The notes beneath the pieces are model-generated. The model was given only the letters and a program-made list of their open reading frames with translations. It was not told the origin of the DNA and made no database searches. A stretch of 64,000 nucleotides of DNA, taken from contig CAVPVY010000005.1 of NCBI GenBank assembly GCA_963709355.1, positions 310,001 to 374,000 of the forward strand, given 5' to 3'. The DNA comes from PLOWO2-12-38-17 sp963709355 (GTDB taxonomy: Bacteria > Planctomycetota > Brocadiia > Brocadiales > Brocadiaceae). Both the position numbers and the translations under genes were made by a program. Shown piece after piece: positions 7,099-16,265 of the stretch. Numbering within the stretch: the first letter of the stretch is position 1; each line of letters opens with the position of its first letter.

Positions 7099-9792
7099 GT
7101 GAGAAAGAAGCTGTTGGGTTTTATGCAGGTCAGGTGTGGCTTCTTATGGTGTATTATTGTTTTGCTTTTGTCATCTCTTGTGTTGGCAGTTAGTGCAAAT
7201 GCAACCCAATATTATGTTGGAGACGGGAGTGATGGTGCATTAACTATATCGTCTACCCAAACTGAGGACAGCGTAAAATCAAATATAACTGCACAAGCAA
7301 GTTCTGGCCAAAAGAATATAACAGTTAATTCTGCCAGTGGTTTTTCTTCTGGTAATTGGGTTTTTGTTATTCAAATTAAGGGGACTGGTGCTGGTAACTA
7401 TGAATTTACAAAGATAGATAGTATTTCATCGAATACCTTAACAATGAAGGGAAACTTAACAAATACTTATCAATCAACAGGTGCTCAGGTTATTAAAGTT
7501 AAGCAATATAGTTCTGTGACTGTAGACTATGGAGGTGTCTGGACTGCCTCTGCTTGGGATGGAACTGTTGGAGGAATTTTGGTAGCAATGGTGAATGGCG
7601 ATGTGACATTAAATAACGATGGTTCCATCACAATGGCAGGAAAAGGTTTTCGCGGTGGTAATGGAAAGTGGACGGGGAATTATGAAGAAGGGTTGATTAC
7701 GAATTTATCGTTTCAAGGAGAAAGTACTAATGGAGATGGAAAACAGAGTACCTCAGCAAATGGTCAGGGAGGTGGTGGAGCAAGTACAAACAGTGGTACC
7801 GCTATATCCGCAGCAGGAGGAGGGGGAGGAGGATATGGTACAAGTGGTAGTAATGGTGGGACGAATGCAGGAAAAGGAGGGGTAGGAACGGGAGGGTCAG
7901 GAGGAGAAACAGCAGGTGTGGCTACCCTTGAGAATAACACATTATTTGGTGGAGGAGGAGGGGGTAGCGCTCAGTCTAACTATACACCTGTTGATCATGG
8001 AGGAAGAGGGGGAGGGATTATAATATTCGTAGTAGGTGGAAATATAACTTTAAATACCGGCAATTTTTCTGTAAAAGGAAATAAAGGGAATGATGATCAA
8101 AGCGATAACACTGGTGGTGCAGGTGGTGGTGCAGGTGGTTCAATAAGATTAATTTGTGCAAAAACAGTTGCATTGAGAACTGGAATTGTCATTGCAACTG
8201 GTGGGGCTGGCACTCTTGGTTATGGCTGGGTTACTGGTGCAGATGGTGGTGACGGTGGCTCAGGCAGGATCGCAACTCTTTCAAGTGCTACAATTTCAGG
8301 GACATCAAACCCCGCAATAGACACGAGTTCAACCGATACTACTACAACTATAGACCCATTTGCAGTAGCTTTGCCTCCTACTGTCACAACCAGTTCAGCA
8401 ACTAACGTTACATCAATCTCTGCCACACTCAACGGCACAGTAAATGCCAATGGGCAATCCACCACGGCATGGTTCAACTATGGCATCACCAGCGGTACAT
8501 ACACGGGTACTTCCACCACACAGTCCGTAAGTGGGTCGAGCAATACATCGGTAAGCAGTGATATCAGTGGATTATCTTCAAGCACGACTTATTATTACCG
8601 CATAGCGGCATCAAGCAGCGCAGGTATATCGTACGGAAGCGAGGCGTCATTTACAACAAGTTCGGAACCGACACCAACTCCGACACCAACTCCGTCACCA
8701 TCACCAAGTCCGTCACCTTCACCAACACCAACTTGTACGGACGATTATGAGCCAAACGACAGCTTTAGCACGGCATATGGTCCGCTGACGTCAGGGAACA
8801 GTTATAATGGCAAGATATGCAGCGCCTCAGATGTGGATTATTTTAAGATAACGGCAGACAGCACTGTTACGATCTCTCTGACGCTTGAAGTGCCGTCCGA
8901 CAGTGATTACGATCTTTACCTCTACGATGCATTACAAGACGAGGTTGCGCATTCACAACAAGACAGGGGTGTTACTGAAGAAATACAACACGATACATCT
9001 ACGACTGGAACGTATTATATAGAGGTTATTGGCTTCGACGATAATAATTACGATGAGAATCAAACGTATACCCTATCAGGGACTTGGACTTCATTTGAAA
9101 CACCAATACCAACACTAACGCTAGTTGGTACGCCACCGCCAACAGTAACACCAACGCCTTGCATAGGTGATATTGCTGGTCAGGTGACTGATGCAACAAC
9201 AGGCGGTCTGATAGGTGGCGCTACGGTATCATATGGCATAGGTACATCGCGTCAAAATTTCACGATAATTGATAGCGCAACGACGAATGCTCAGGGCGCT
9301 TATGCATTCCAGGGTGTTGATTGCGGCGACTATGTTGTTGCGGCAGACGCAAATGGTTATTCAAGGTCAATAGCGGATAATGTAGCAACGCCGGTTACGG
9401 TGGTTGATACACAGACAACACGAGTTGACTTTGCATTGGAGCCAGAAGCGGTACCAACACCAACAGCAACACCAACTCCAACGCCGGTACCATGCGATGT
9501 TGCCACGGCAATAACTGCAAGTTCATCTACAGTTACAGTAGCGAAGGGCAACAGCACGGAAGTAACTGTGACGGTAACAGGAGTTGATGGTTGCAGGGTA
9601 GTAAATGATAAGGTGAAGGCAACTTCCAATGACACAAGCATAGCCACGGTTTCACCGTCTAAGGTGACGACAGATGCTAATGGTCAGGCAACATTCACGA
9701 TTACAGGCAACGAGAAGGGTTCAGCAAGGGTAAAGTTTAGGGAGTCCACGGCTAACCTGAAGATAAAGGTATCGGTGAAGGTGGTTAAGTAA
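7099..9792 (+). CDS. Secreted glycine-rich multidomain surface protein (FN3-like, PPC, Ig-like domains)
   Basis: The GTG start at 7099 has the same GGGAGG site and signal peptide beginning (VRKKLLGFMQVR) as the paralogue at 3661. The 897-residue protein has a beta-helix-like N-terminal part, then a strongly Gly-rich region near residues 215-370 (runs of G with S, N and T). An FN3-like domain follows (PPTVTTSSATNVTSISATLNGTV...YYYRIAASSSAG), then a Pro-Thr/Ser linker and a PPC-like domain (CTDDYEPNDSF...). The carboxypeptidase-regulatory-like and Ig-like domains at the end are almost identical to the first protein. It is likely an exported matrix or surface protein. No sorting signal is recognised at its C-terminus. 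Confidence 0.8.
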   Translation: MRKKLLGFMQVRCGFLWCIIVLLLSSLVLAVSANATQYYVGDGSDGALTISSTQTEDSVKSNITAQASSGQKNITVNSASGFSSGNWVFVIQIKGTGAGNYEFTKIDSISSNTLTMKGNLTNTYQSTGAQVIKVKQYSSVTVDYGGVWTASAWDGTVGGILVAMVNGDVTLNNDGSITMAGKGFRGGNGKWTGNYEEGLITNLSFQGESTNGDGKQSTSANGQGGGGASTNSGTAISAAGGGGGGYGTSGSNGGTNAGKGGVGTGGSGGETAGVATLENNTLFGGGGGGSAQSNYTPVDHGGRGGGIIIFVVGGNITLNTGNFSVKGNKGNDDQSDNTGGAGGGAGGSIRLICAKTVALRTGIVIATGGAGTLGYGWVTGADGGDGGSGRIATLSSATISGTSNPAIDTSSTDTTTTIDPFAVALPPTVTTSSATNVTSISATLNGTVNANGQSTTAWFNYGITSGTYTGTSTTQSVSGSSNTSVSSDISGLSSSTTYYYRIAASSSAGISYGSEASFTTSSEPTPTPTPTPSPSPSPSPSPTPTCTDDYEPNDSFSTAYGPLTSGNSYNGKICSASDVDYFKITADSTVTISLTLEVPSDSDYDLYLYDALQDEVAHSQQDRGVTEEIQHDTSTTGTYYIEVIGFDDNNYDENQTYTLSGTWTSFETPIPTLTLVGTPPPTVTPTPCIGDIAGQVTDATTGGLIGGATVSYGIGTSRQNFTIIDSATTNAQGAYAFQGVDCGDYVVAADANGYSRSIADNVATPVTVVDTQTTRVDFALEPEAVPTPTATPTPTPVPCDVATAITASSSTVTVAKGNSTEVTVTVTGVDGCRVVNDKVKATSNDTSIATVSPSKVTTDANGQATFTITGNEKGSARVKFRESTANLKIKVSVKVVK
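9108..9768 (+). repeat. 661-bp direct repeat shared with 5415-6075 (copy 2)
   Basis: Second copy of the repeat described at 5415-6075. The alignment is gap-free with a constant offset of 3693 bases. Several of the differences cluster where FDVQ in the first protein becomes VDTQ in the second. Confidence 0.85.
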
Positions 9793-9956
9793 GTGTAAGC
9801 GACGGCTATCAGGTGCCGATTGTCAGTCATAGATGGGTGAAGCGAAGCGCACCTAACGAAAAATTTATTTTTGCCAACAGACAGAATAATAATGATGGGT
9901 TCACTTCGTTTAAACCATTTACTCAACTCGATTATTTGAGAGAAGGGATTGCAAAT

Positions 9957-12900
9957 ATGAGGAACAGACCAGTTTTATTGTTGATAGGTTTCTTATTAAC
10001 ACTGAATCTTGTTCATGGTTGTTTATGTTTTAAAAATTTATATGCTGTTCCTGCATATGATGGCCTTTTTGAGTTAAAACAGCCTTCAGGAAAGACCTTT
10101 GAGGCAAGGCAGCGCGGAGATGAATGGTATAATTGGGTTGAAACAAAGGATGGATATGGAATTTATAAGAATGATAAAACAGGCAACTGGGAATATTATT
10201 TGCCTTCTTCCAATAAAACTCATCCCCAAATAGGGGTAAGAGGTCATCCGCCTCACCAATCGATTGTCGGAGAAGTGGATCCTGCTTCAATTGGTATCCC
10301 TAAAGGTTTAAGACCACGTAAAATTTCAATAAAAGGTTGTCCAAGGACAGATATTTCTCCAGCTGTAGGTGATAGAAATCTCCTTGTTATTGCCGTTGAT
10401 TATGAAGATCAACCTCATACATATACGGAAGATGAAATCCAATTGGAAATATTCGGAGAAGAAGGCAGTGTTGCTGATTATTATCATGATGTATCATATT
10501 CATCTGTGACAATTATCCCGGCAGAAGATACGATCTTTGATAGTAAATTTAATACTACGATAAAAGACGGCTTTATTGGATGGTTACGGTTAGAGGGAAC
10601 ACATCCTAATCCAGACGGTAAAAAAGAGACAAAGAAAGAAAGGATAGAACAGATTGTAAAACAAGAAACGATTGCAAAGGACGCAATTATGGCTGCAGAT
10701 CGTTATATTGATTATAGTAACTATGATTTTAACAAAAATAATATTATCGAACCAACCGAACTTTCAATCATGGTAATTGTGGCAGGATACGAAGCTGCTG
10801 GTAATGAAAAAAAACAACCCTCTGTATGGGGACACAAATCGTGTATGGCAGATGTTGGCTATCCAATTGTGGATGGAAAAACTATAGAACAATATGCGGA
10901 ATTTGGAGAAATCCATGCAATCCAAGGAGATCACCTTGCTACTATAGGCGTCATGGCGCATGAACTGGGTCACCTTATGTTTTCGTTACCAGATTTATAT
11001 GATACCATTCCAACGAAGAATCCAGATTCGTCTGGAGTAGGAGATTTTTGTCTTATGGGTTCAGGTGCTTGGGGTTCGCCTTTCGGGGCGGATCCTGGTT
11101 CTTCACCCACACATTTATGTGCGTGGAGTAAAGAATCTCTTGAATGGGGCACAGTTGATACAATTACCTCAAGCCAACTTGTCTCCTTCCCAAAGGCGGA
11201 CGGCTACCCCGCCTCAATCTTTCGTGTGGATACATCGGACCCAAATCAGTATTTCCTGGTAGAGAATAGGCAGTTTACGGGTTATGACATCGGTTTTCAA
11301 AAAGATACGGGTTCATGGACTTCAAGTGCATATGGACATGGCGGTTTGGTTATTTATCATATTGATAAATTAAAAACTGAACTGTGGCCTGAGAAAAATG
11401 AGGTTAATGCAGATGTAAATGATAAAGGGGTAGATGTTGAAGAAGCTAATGAAGGAAGGGAAGGAACCAGTATGTTGGATGATCGTATTTCTAAGGCGTT
11501 AACAGAAATGTTCTATTTTCAAGAAAATAATGTAAGTTTTACCGATAACACTGTACCTGATTCTAAACTTAAAAAGGGCAAGTCTACGAATATTTCAGTT
11601 ACAAATATTTCTACCTATGGTGATATTATGACTGCCTACGTCACGCCACAAGGAGATAATAATGCTAGCATTACAGTAACTTCCCCCAACGGCGGTGAAA
11701 ACTGGCAGGCGGGGAGTACCCAGAAGATTACATGGACTTACACAGGTAATCCCGGACCGAATGTGAAGATTGAACTTCTAAAGGGCACAGCATCAAGCAC
11801 GATTACATCCAGTACTACAACAGGGAGTAATGGGAATGGGTCATATATCTGGACACTTCCAACAACTCAAACTACGGGGAGCGACTACAAGATCCGTATC
11901 ACCAGCACGAGCAATAGCTCCTATACGGACACCAGTAATGGTAACTTCACTATTGGAACCACCGGCATTACCGTTACCTCACCCAACGGCGGTGAGAACT
12001 GGCAGGCGGGGAGTACCCAGAAGATTACATGGACTTACACTGGTGACCCCGGACCGAGTGTGAAGATTGAGCTTCTAAAGGGTACATCCGTCAATAGCAC
12101 GATTACGTCCAGCACCTCGATAGGAAGCAATGGAAGCGGCTCATATATCTGGACGATTCCTTCTGATCAGGCATCTGGAAGCGACTACAAGATCCGAATC
12201 ACCAGCACGAGCAATAGCTCCTATACGGACACCAGTGATGGCAATTTCACGATAGGAGGAGGCACTATTCCAACCATCACCTCAATTAATCCTACAAGTG
12301 GAACTGCAGGCACTTCAGTAACGATAAATGGTAAGAACTTTGGTACAACGCAGGGAACAAGCACAGTAAAATTTGGAACGGTAACAGCTACTGTTACTTC
12401 ATGGAGCGACACCAAAATTGTTGCAATTGCACCTACTAATAGCGGAACGGTAAATGTAACGGTAACAACCACCGCAGGAGCAAGCAATGGTGTACCGTTT
12501 ACATATAATGATAATCCTCCACGTATTGACAGTGTAAGTCCGAATCCGGTTATAGGTTCGAACATCCCGCAGCCATTCAATATCTACGGTAAAGACTTCG
12601 TTTCGGGTTGCAACGTGACGCTGCGGACTGGCAGCGAGATCTATCCCAACCGTCCGATCAGTTCCTTCAGCAGCACGGCGATAACCATTAACCCTAACTT
12701 CACTACCACGGCAGCAACTTGGACGGTGGAGGTCATTAACCCCGATGGAAAATCCTCTGGCCAGTTTACCTTCCAGGTGATTGCACCTTTTACTCCACGT
12801 ATTGACAGTGTAAGTCCGAATCCGGTTATAGGTTCGAACATCCCGCAGCCATTCAATATCTACGGTAAAGACTTCGTTTCGGGTTGCAACGTGACGCTGC

Positions 12901-15089
12901 GGACTGGCAGCGAGATCTATCCCAACCGTCCGATCAGTTCCTTCAGCAGCACGGCGATAACCATTAACCCTAACTTCACTACCACGGCAGCAACTTGGAC
13001 GGTGGAGGTCATTAACCCCGATGGAAAATCCTCTGGCCAGTTTACCTTCCAGGTGATTGCACCTTTTACTCCACGTATTGACAGTGTAAGTCCGAATCCG
13101 GTTATAGGTTCGAACATCCCGCAGCCATTCAATATCTACGGTAAAGACTTCGTTTCGGGTTGCAACGTGACGTTGCGAACTGGCAGCGAGATCTATCCCA
13201 ACCGTCCGATCAGTTCCTTCAGCAGCACGGCGATAACCATTAACCCTAACTTCACTACCACGGCGGCAACTTGGACGGTGGAGGTCATTAACCCTGATGG
13301 ACAATCCTCTGGACAGTTTTACTTCACGGTCATCGCGCCACCAAAACTGCCCCCTTATATCAGCAGTGTAAGTCCGAATCCGGTTATAGGTTCGAACATC
13401 CCGCAGCCATTCAATATCTACGGCAAAGACTTCGTTTCGGGTTGCAACGTGACGCTGCGGACTGGCAGCGAGATCTATCCCAACCGTCCGATCAGTTCCT
13501 TCAGCAGCACGGCGATAACCATTAACCCTAACTTCACTACCACGGCGGCAACTTGGACGGTGGAGGTCATTAACCCTGATGGACAATCCTCTGGCCAGTT
13601 TTACTTCACGGTCATCGCGCCACCAAAACTGCCCCCTTATATCAGCAGTGTAAGTCCGAATCCGGTGATAGGTTTTAATAGCCAGCAGCCATTCAATATC
13701 TACGGTAAAGACTTCGTTTCCGGTTGCAACGTGACGCTGCGGACTGGCAGCGAGATCTATCCCAACCGTCCGATCAGTTCCTTCAGCAGCACGGCGATAA
13801 CCATTAACCCTAACTTCACTACCACGGCGGCAACTTGGACGGTGGAGGTCATTAACCCTGATGGACAATCCTCTGGCCAGTTTTACTTCACGGTCATCGC
13901 GCCACCAAAACTGCCCCCTTATATCAGCAGTGTAAGTCCGAATCCGGTGATAGGTTTTAATAGCCAGCAGCCATTCAATATCTACGGTAAAGACTTCGTT
14001 TCCGGTTGCAACGTGACGCTGCGGACTGGCAGCGAGATCTATCCCAACCGTCCGATCAGTTCCTTCAGCAGCACGGCGATAACCATTAACCCTAACTTCA
14101 CTACCACGGCGGCAACTTGGACGGTGGAGGTCATTAACCCTGATGGACAATCCTCTGGCCAGTTTTACTTCACGGTCATCGCGCCACCAAAACTGCCCCC
14201 TTATATCAGCAGTGTAAGTCCGAATCCGGTGATAGGTTCTAATAGCCAGCAGCCATTCAATATCTACGGTAAAGACTTCGTTTCCGGTTGCAACGTGACG
14301 CTGCGGACTGGCAGCGAGATCTATCCCAACCGTCCGATCAGTTCCTTCAGCAGCACGGCGATAACCATTAACCCTAACTTCACTACCACGGCAGCAACTT
14401 GGACGGTGGAGGTCATTAACCCCGATGGAAAATCCTCTGGCCAGTTTTACTTCACGGTCATCGCGCCACCAAAACTGCCCCCTTATATCAGCAGTGTAAG
14501 TCCGAATCCGGTTATAGGTTCGAACATCCCGCAGCCATTCAATATCTACGGCAAGGACTTCGTTTCGGGTTGCAACGTGACGTTGCGGACTGGCAGCGAG
14601 ATCTATCCCAACCGTCCGATCAGTTCCTTCAGCAGCACGGCGATAACCATTAACCCTAACTTCACTACCACGGCGGCAACTTGGACGGTGGAGGTCATTA
14701 ACCCTGATGGACAATCCTCTGGCCAGTTTTACTTCACGGTCATCGCGCCACCAAAACTGCCCCCTTATATCAGCAGTGTAAGTCCGAATCCGGTGATAGG
14801 TTCTAATAGCCAGCAGCCATTCAATATCTACGGTAAAGACTTCGTTTCCGGTTGCAACGTGACGCTGCGGACTGGCAGCGAGATCTATCCCAACCGTCCG
14901 ATCAGTTCCTTCAGCAGCACGGCGATAACCATTAACCCTAACTTCACTACCACGGCGGCAACTTGGACGGTGGAGGTCATTAACCCTGATGGACAATCCT
15001 CTGGCCAGTTTTACTTCACGGTCATCGCGCCACCAAAACTGCCCCCTTATATCAGCAGTGTAAGTCCGAATCCGGTGATAGGTTTCTAA
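9957..15089 (+). CDS. M6-family metalloprotease with Kre9-like and ten tandem IPT-like repeats, frameshifted near the end
   Basis: A secreted zinc protease. I choose ATG at 9957, which starts a signal peptide (MRNRPVLLLIGFLLTLNLVHGC); the open frame extends further upstream without good support. The zinc motif is H335-E-L-G-H339, followed by LMFSLPDLYD, as in M6 (immune inhibitor A type) peptidases. After the catalytic part come two copies of a GGENWQAGSTQKITW domain, one IPT/TIG domain, and nine full ~94-residue IPT-like repeats. The tenth repeat is broken by an extra T at 15083-15085 that causes a stop at 15089. Without it the frame would run to TAG at 15310-15312, ending GQFYFTVK. In such long identical repeats an assembly or sequencing error is plausible. 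Confidence 0.82.
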   Translation: MRNRPVLLLIGFLLTLNLVHGCLCFKNLYAVPAYDGLFELKQPSGKTFEARQRGDEWYNWVETKDGYGIYKNDKTGNWEYYLPSSNKTHPQIGVRGHPPHQSIVGEVDPASIGIPKGLRPRKISIKGCPRTDISPAVGDRNLLVIAVDYEDQPHTYTEDEIQLEIFGEEGSVADYYHDVSYSSVTIIPAEDTIFDSKFNTTIKDGFIGWLRLEGTHPNPDGKKETKKERIEQIVKQETIAKDAIMAADRYIDYSNYDFNKNNIIEPTELSIMVIVAGYEAAGNEKKQPSVWGHKSCMADVGYPIVDGKTIEQYAEFGEIHAIQGDHLATIGVMAHELGHLMFSLPDLYDTIPTKNPDSSGVGDFCLMGSGAWGSPFGADPGSSPTHLCAWSKESLEWGTVDTITSSQLVSFPKADGYPASIFRVDTSDPNQYFLVENRQFTGYDIGFQKDTGSWTSSAYGHGGLVIYHIDKLKTELWPEKNEVNADVNDKGVDVEEANEGREGTSMLDDRISKALTEMFYFQENNVSFTDNTVPDSKLKKGKSTNISVTNISTYGDIMTAYVTPQGDNNASITVTSPNGGENWQAGSTQKITWTYTGNPGPNVKIELLKGTASSTITSSTTTGSNGNGSYIWTLPTTQTTGSDYKIRITSTSNSSYTDTSNGNFTIGTTGITVTSPNGGENWQAGSTQKITWTYTGDPGPSVKIELLKGTSVNSTITSSTSIGSNGSGSYIWTIPSDQASGSDYKIRITSTSNSSYTDTSDGNFTIGGGTIPTITSINPTSGTAGTSVTINGKNFGTTQGTSTVKFGTVTATVTSWSDTKIVAIAPTNSGTVNVTVTTTAGASNGVPFTYNDNPPRIDSVSPNPVIGSNIPQPFNIYGKDFVSGCNVTLRTGSEIYPNRPISSFSSTAITINPNFTTTAATWTVEVINPDGKSSGQFTFQVIAPFTPRIDSVSPNPVIGSNIPQPFNIYGKDFVSGCNVTLRTGSEIYPNRPISSFSSTAITINPNFTTTAATWTVEVINPDGKSSGQFTFQVIAPFTPRIDSVSPNPVIGSNIPQPFNIYGKDFVSGCNVTLRTGSEIYPNRPISSFSSTAITINPNFTTTAATWTVEVINPDGQSSGQFYFTVIAPPKLPPYISSVSPNPVIGSNIPQPFNIYGKDFVSGCNVTLRTGSEIYPNRPISSFSSTAITINPNFTTTAATWTVEVINPDGQSSGQFYFTVIAPPKLPPYISSVSPNPVIGFNSQQPFNIYGKDFVSGCNVTLRTGSEIYPNRPISSFSSTAITINPNFTTTAATWTVEVINPDGQSSGQFYFTVIAPPKLPPYISSVSPNPVIGFNSQQPFNIYGKDFVSGCNVTLRTGSEIYPNRPISSFSSTAITINPNFTTTAATWTVEVINPDGQSSGQFYFTVIAPPKLPPYISSVSPNPVIGSNSQQPFNIYGKDFVSGCNVTLRTGSEIYPNRPISSFSSTAITINPNFTTTAATWTVEVINPDGKSSGQFYFTVIAPPKLPPYISSVSPNPVIGSNIPQPFNIYGKDFVSGCNVTLRTGSEIYPNRPISSFSSTAITINPNFTTTAATWTVEVINPDGQSSGQFYFTVIAPPKLPPYISSVSPNPVIGSNSQQPFNIYGKDFVSGCNVTLRTGSEIYPNRPISSFSSTAITINPNFTTTAATWTVEVINPDGQSSGQFYFTVIAPPKLPPYISSVSPNPVIGF

Positions 15090-15312
15090 TAGCCAGCAGC
15101 CATTCAATATCTACGGTAAAGACTTCGTTTCCGGTTGCAACGTGACGCTGCGGACTGGCAGCGAGATCTATCCCAACCGTCCGATCAGTTCCTTCAGCAG
15201 CACGGCGATAACCATTAACCCTAACTTCACTACCACGGCGGCAACTTGGACGGTGGAGGTCATTAACCCTGATGGACAATCCTCTGGCCAGTTTTACTTC
15301 ACGGTCAAGTAG
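12531..15312 (+). repeat. Ten tandem 276-282-bp repeats in the protease gene
   Basis: Units begin with AGTGTAAGTCCGAATCCGGT at 12531, 12807, 13083, 13365, 13647, 13929, 14211, 14493, 14775 and 15057. The first two units are 276 bp; later ones are 282 bp because the linker changes from IAPFTPRIDS to IAPPKLPPYISS. Units are nearly identical at the DNA level, indicating recent expansion or homogenisation. Each encodes one IPT/TIG-like beta-sandwich. Copy number in the true genome may differ from this assembly. Confidence 0.9.
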
Positions 15313-15454
15313 AGAGTCCCAGGGTCATGGGGAGAAACAGGACTTTTAGGGATGGCAATAACGGGCAAAGAGGTACAGCGAGTGCAGCCTAAACTGTCAG
15401 GCAAGCATGTAGAAGTTATGCCAAAGCAATTCCAATTTTGTGGGGCGAGCAGGT

Positions 15455-15592
15455 GTGTACAGGAAAAAGACGCTTGACGTTACCTCTTATAAGGGACAAA
15501 CGATCAGGATAAACTTCTTTGCAACTACCGATAGCAGCAATACCACGACGTTTAGAATTGATGATGTCAGTTTGATGTCTGATGGGAATTAA
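15455..15592 (+). pseudogene. Remnant of a secreted-protein C-terminal domain
   Basis: Reads VYRKKTLDVTSYKGQTIRINFFATTDSSNTTTFRIDDVSLMSDGN and a stop. The pattern (V-T-Y-G-Q-T-I-R-I-F-A-T-D-S...F-IDDVSL) is the end of a jelly-roll domain that commonly closes secreted metalloproteases. It lies 140 bases after the end of the repeats without a start codon. It is most likely the original C-terminus of the protease gene, cut off by further mutations, or debris of another gene. Between 15313 and 15454 nothing else is clear. Confidence 0.5.
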
Positions 15593-16183
15593 TATGTGTT
15601 TATAAACAAACCAATCAACAGAAGGTTCTATTTGATAAAATTTTCTATGGAATTTGAGTTCCTGATGACTGATTCTGATTTGAGCCAGTTTTCATAACAA
15701 TTTTGGTGTAATCTAGCTAATATGTTGAAATGGTTATGAAAAGACAAATTGTAGGGTTTTTTACAAGCTCAAAAATATGTTTATAAATGGCTTCCTGAGA
15801 GTACAAATTTTGCCATGCTTGGTGATACCGCTTTATCAATATGCAATATGTAATTTAGCACACCGTAATTTCTGAAACATACTAGCTGTTTGTTGGGTGT
15901 AGGTGCCGCACCAACAAAAAAATAGCAACGATGGGTTCGCCTTGCTTAATTCATCCTACAAGCGCATTTATGTTAAATATAAGGAATTACGAACACACTC
16001 TTTGTCATTCCCATCCCTGTTTTCACAGAGATAAACCCCAGTTGGAATCTAGTGGTCTAGATGCCTGCTTTCGCAGGAAGGACACGCCTTTTATATTTAT
16101 GTGTTTCCCTTAGATAGTTGCTGCCGAAGGCAGTCTGAATTATTCAGGTTTAAACGAGCATGAAAAATATTTTAATAATTATA
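15593..16183. other. Intergenic stretch with dispersed-repeat remnants
   Basis: No gene is supported. From 15937 the sequence GATGGGTTCGCCTTGCTTAA...CATCCTAC, and from 16003 to about 16083 a GTCATTCCC...GGAAGGACAC unit with an internal CCTGC-TTTC-GCAGG hairpin (near 16061-16074), resemble dispersed extragenic repeats. A related GATGGGTTCGC piece is at 22449. A 60-codon open frame over this repeat is an artefact. Confidence 0.4.
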
Positions 16184-16212
16184 TTGACAATTTATGAGAA
16201 CTTCATTATTTT
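16184..16212 (+). promoter_or_regulatory. Sigma-70 type promoter of the porin gene
   Basis: TTGACA (16184-16189), a 17-base spacer and TATTTT (16207-16212). The spacing is ideal, and an inverted-repeat operator lies just downstream, over the expected transcription start, consistent with a repressor-controlled promoter. Confidence 0.6.
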
Positions 16213-16222
16213 AATAATCAAT

Positions 16223-16239
16223 TTGAGAATGAGTCTCAA
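16223..16239. promoter_or_regulatory. Operator TTGAGAATGAGTCTCAA (Fur-like) before the porin
   Basis: TTGAGA and TCTCAA form a perfect 6-base inverted repeat around a 5-base centre, ten bases after the -10 element. The pattern TGAGAAT-N-nTCTCA resembles sites of the Fur family. An equivalent site (TTGAGACAAAGTCTCAA) lies upstream of nirK at 18021-18037, so the same regulator probably controls both genes. Which Fur-family member or other regulator binds is unknown. Confidence 0.55.
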
Positions 16240-16265
16240 TATAATTACAAAAGGAGGGTAGTAGT

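Noticed and set aside
3661..9792. PEP-CTERM or LPXTG sorting signals on the surface proteins
   Set aside because: Both proteins end in an Ig-like domain (NVTK and KVVK) without a hydrophobic helix or sorting motif.
12399..15107. A 902-codon open frame on the minus strand across the protease repeats
   Set aside because: It is antisense to the IPT-like repeats; because the unit length is a multiple of three and the units are nearly identical, one open unit makes the whole antisense frame open. Its Arg-rich translation resembles no protein family.
15931..16113. A 60-codon ORF with Cys/His/Pro-rich sequence
   Set aside because: It lies over dispersed-repeat remnants and has no family resemblance.
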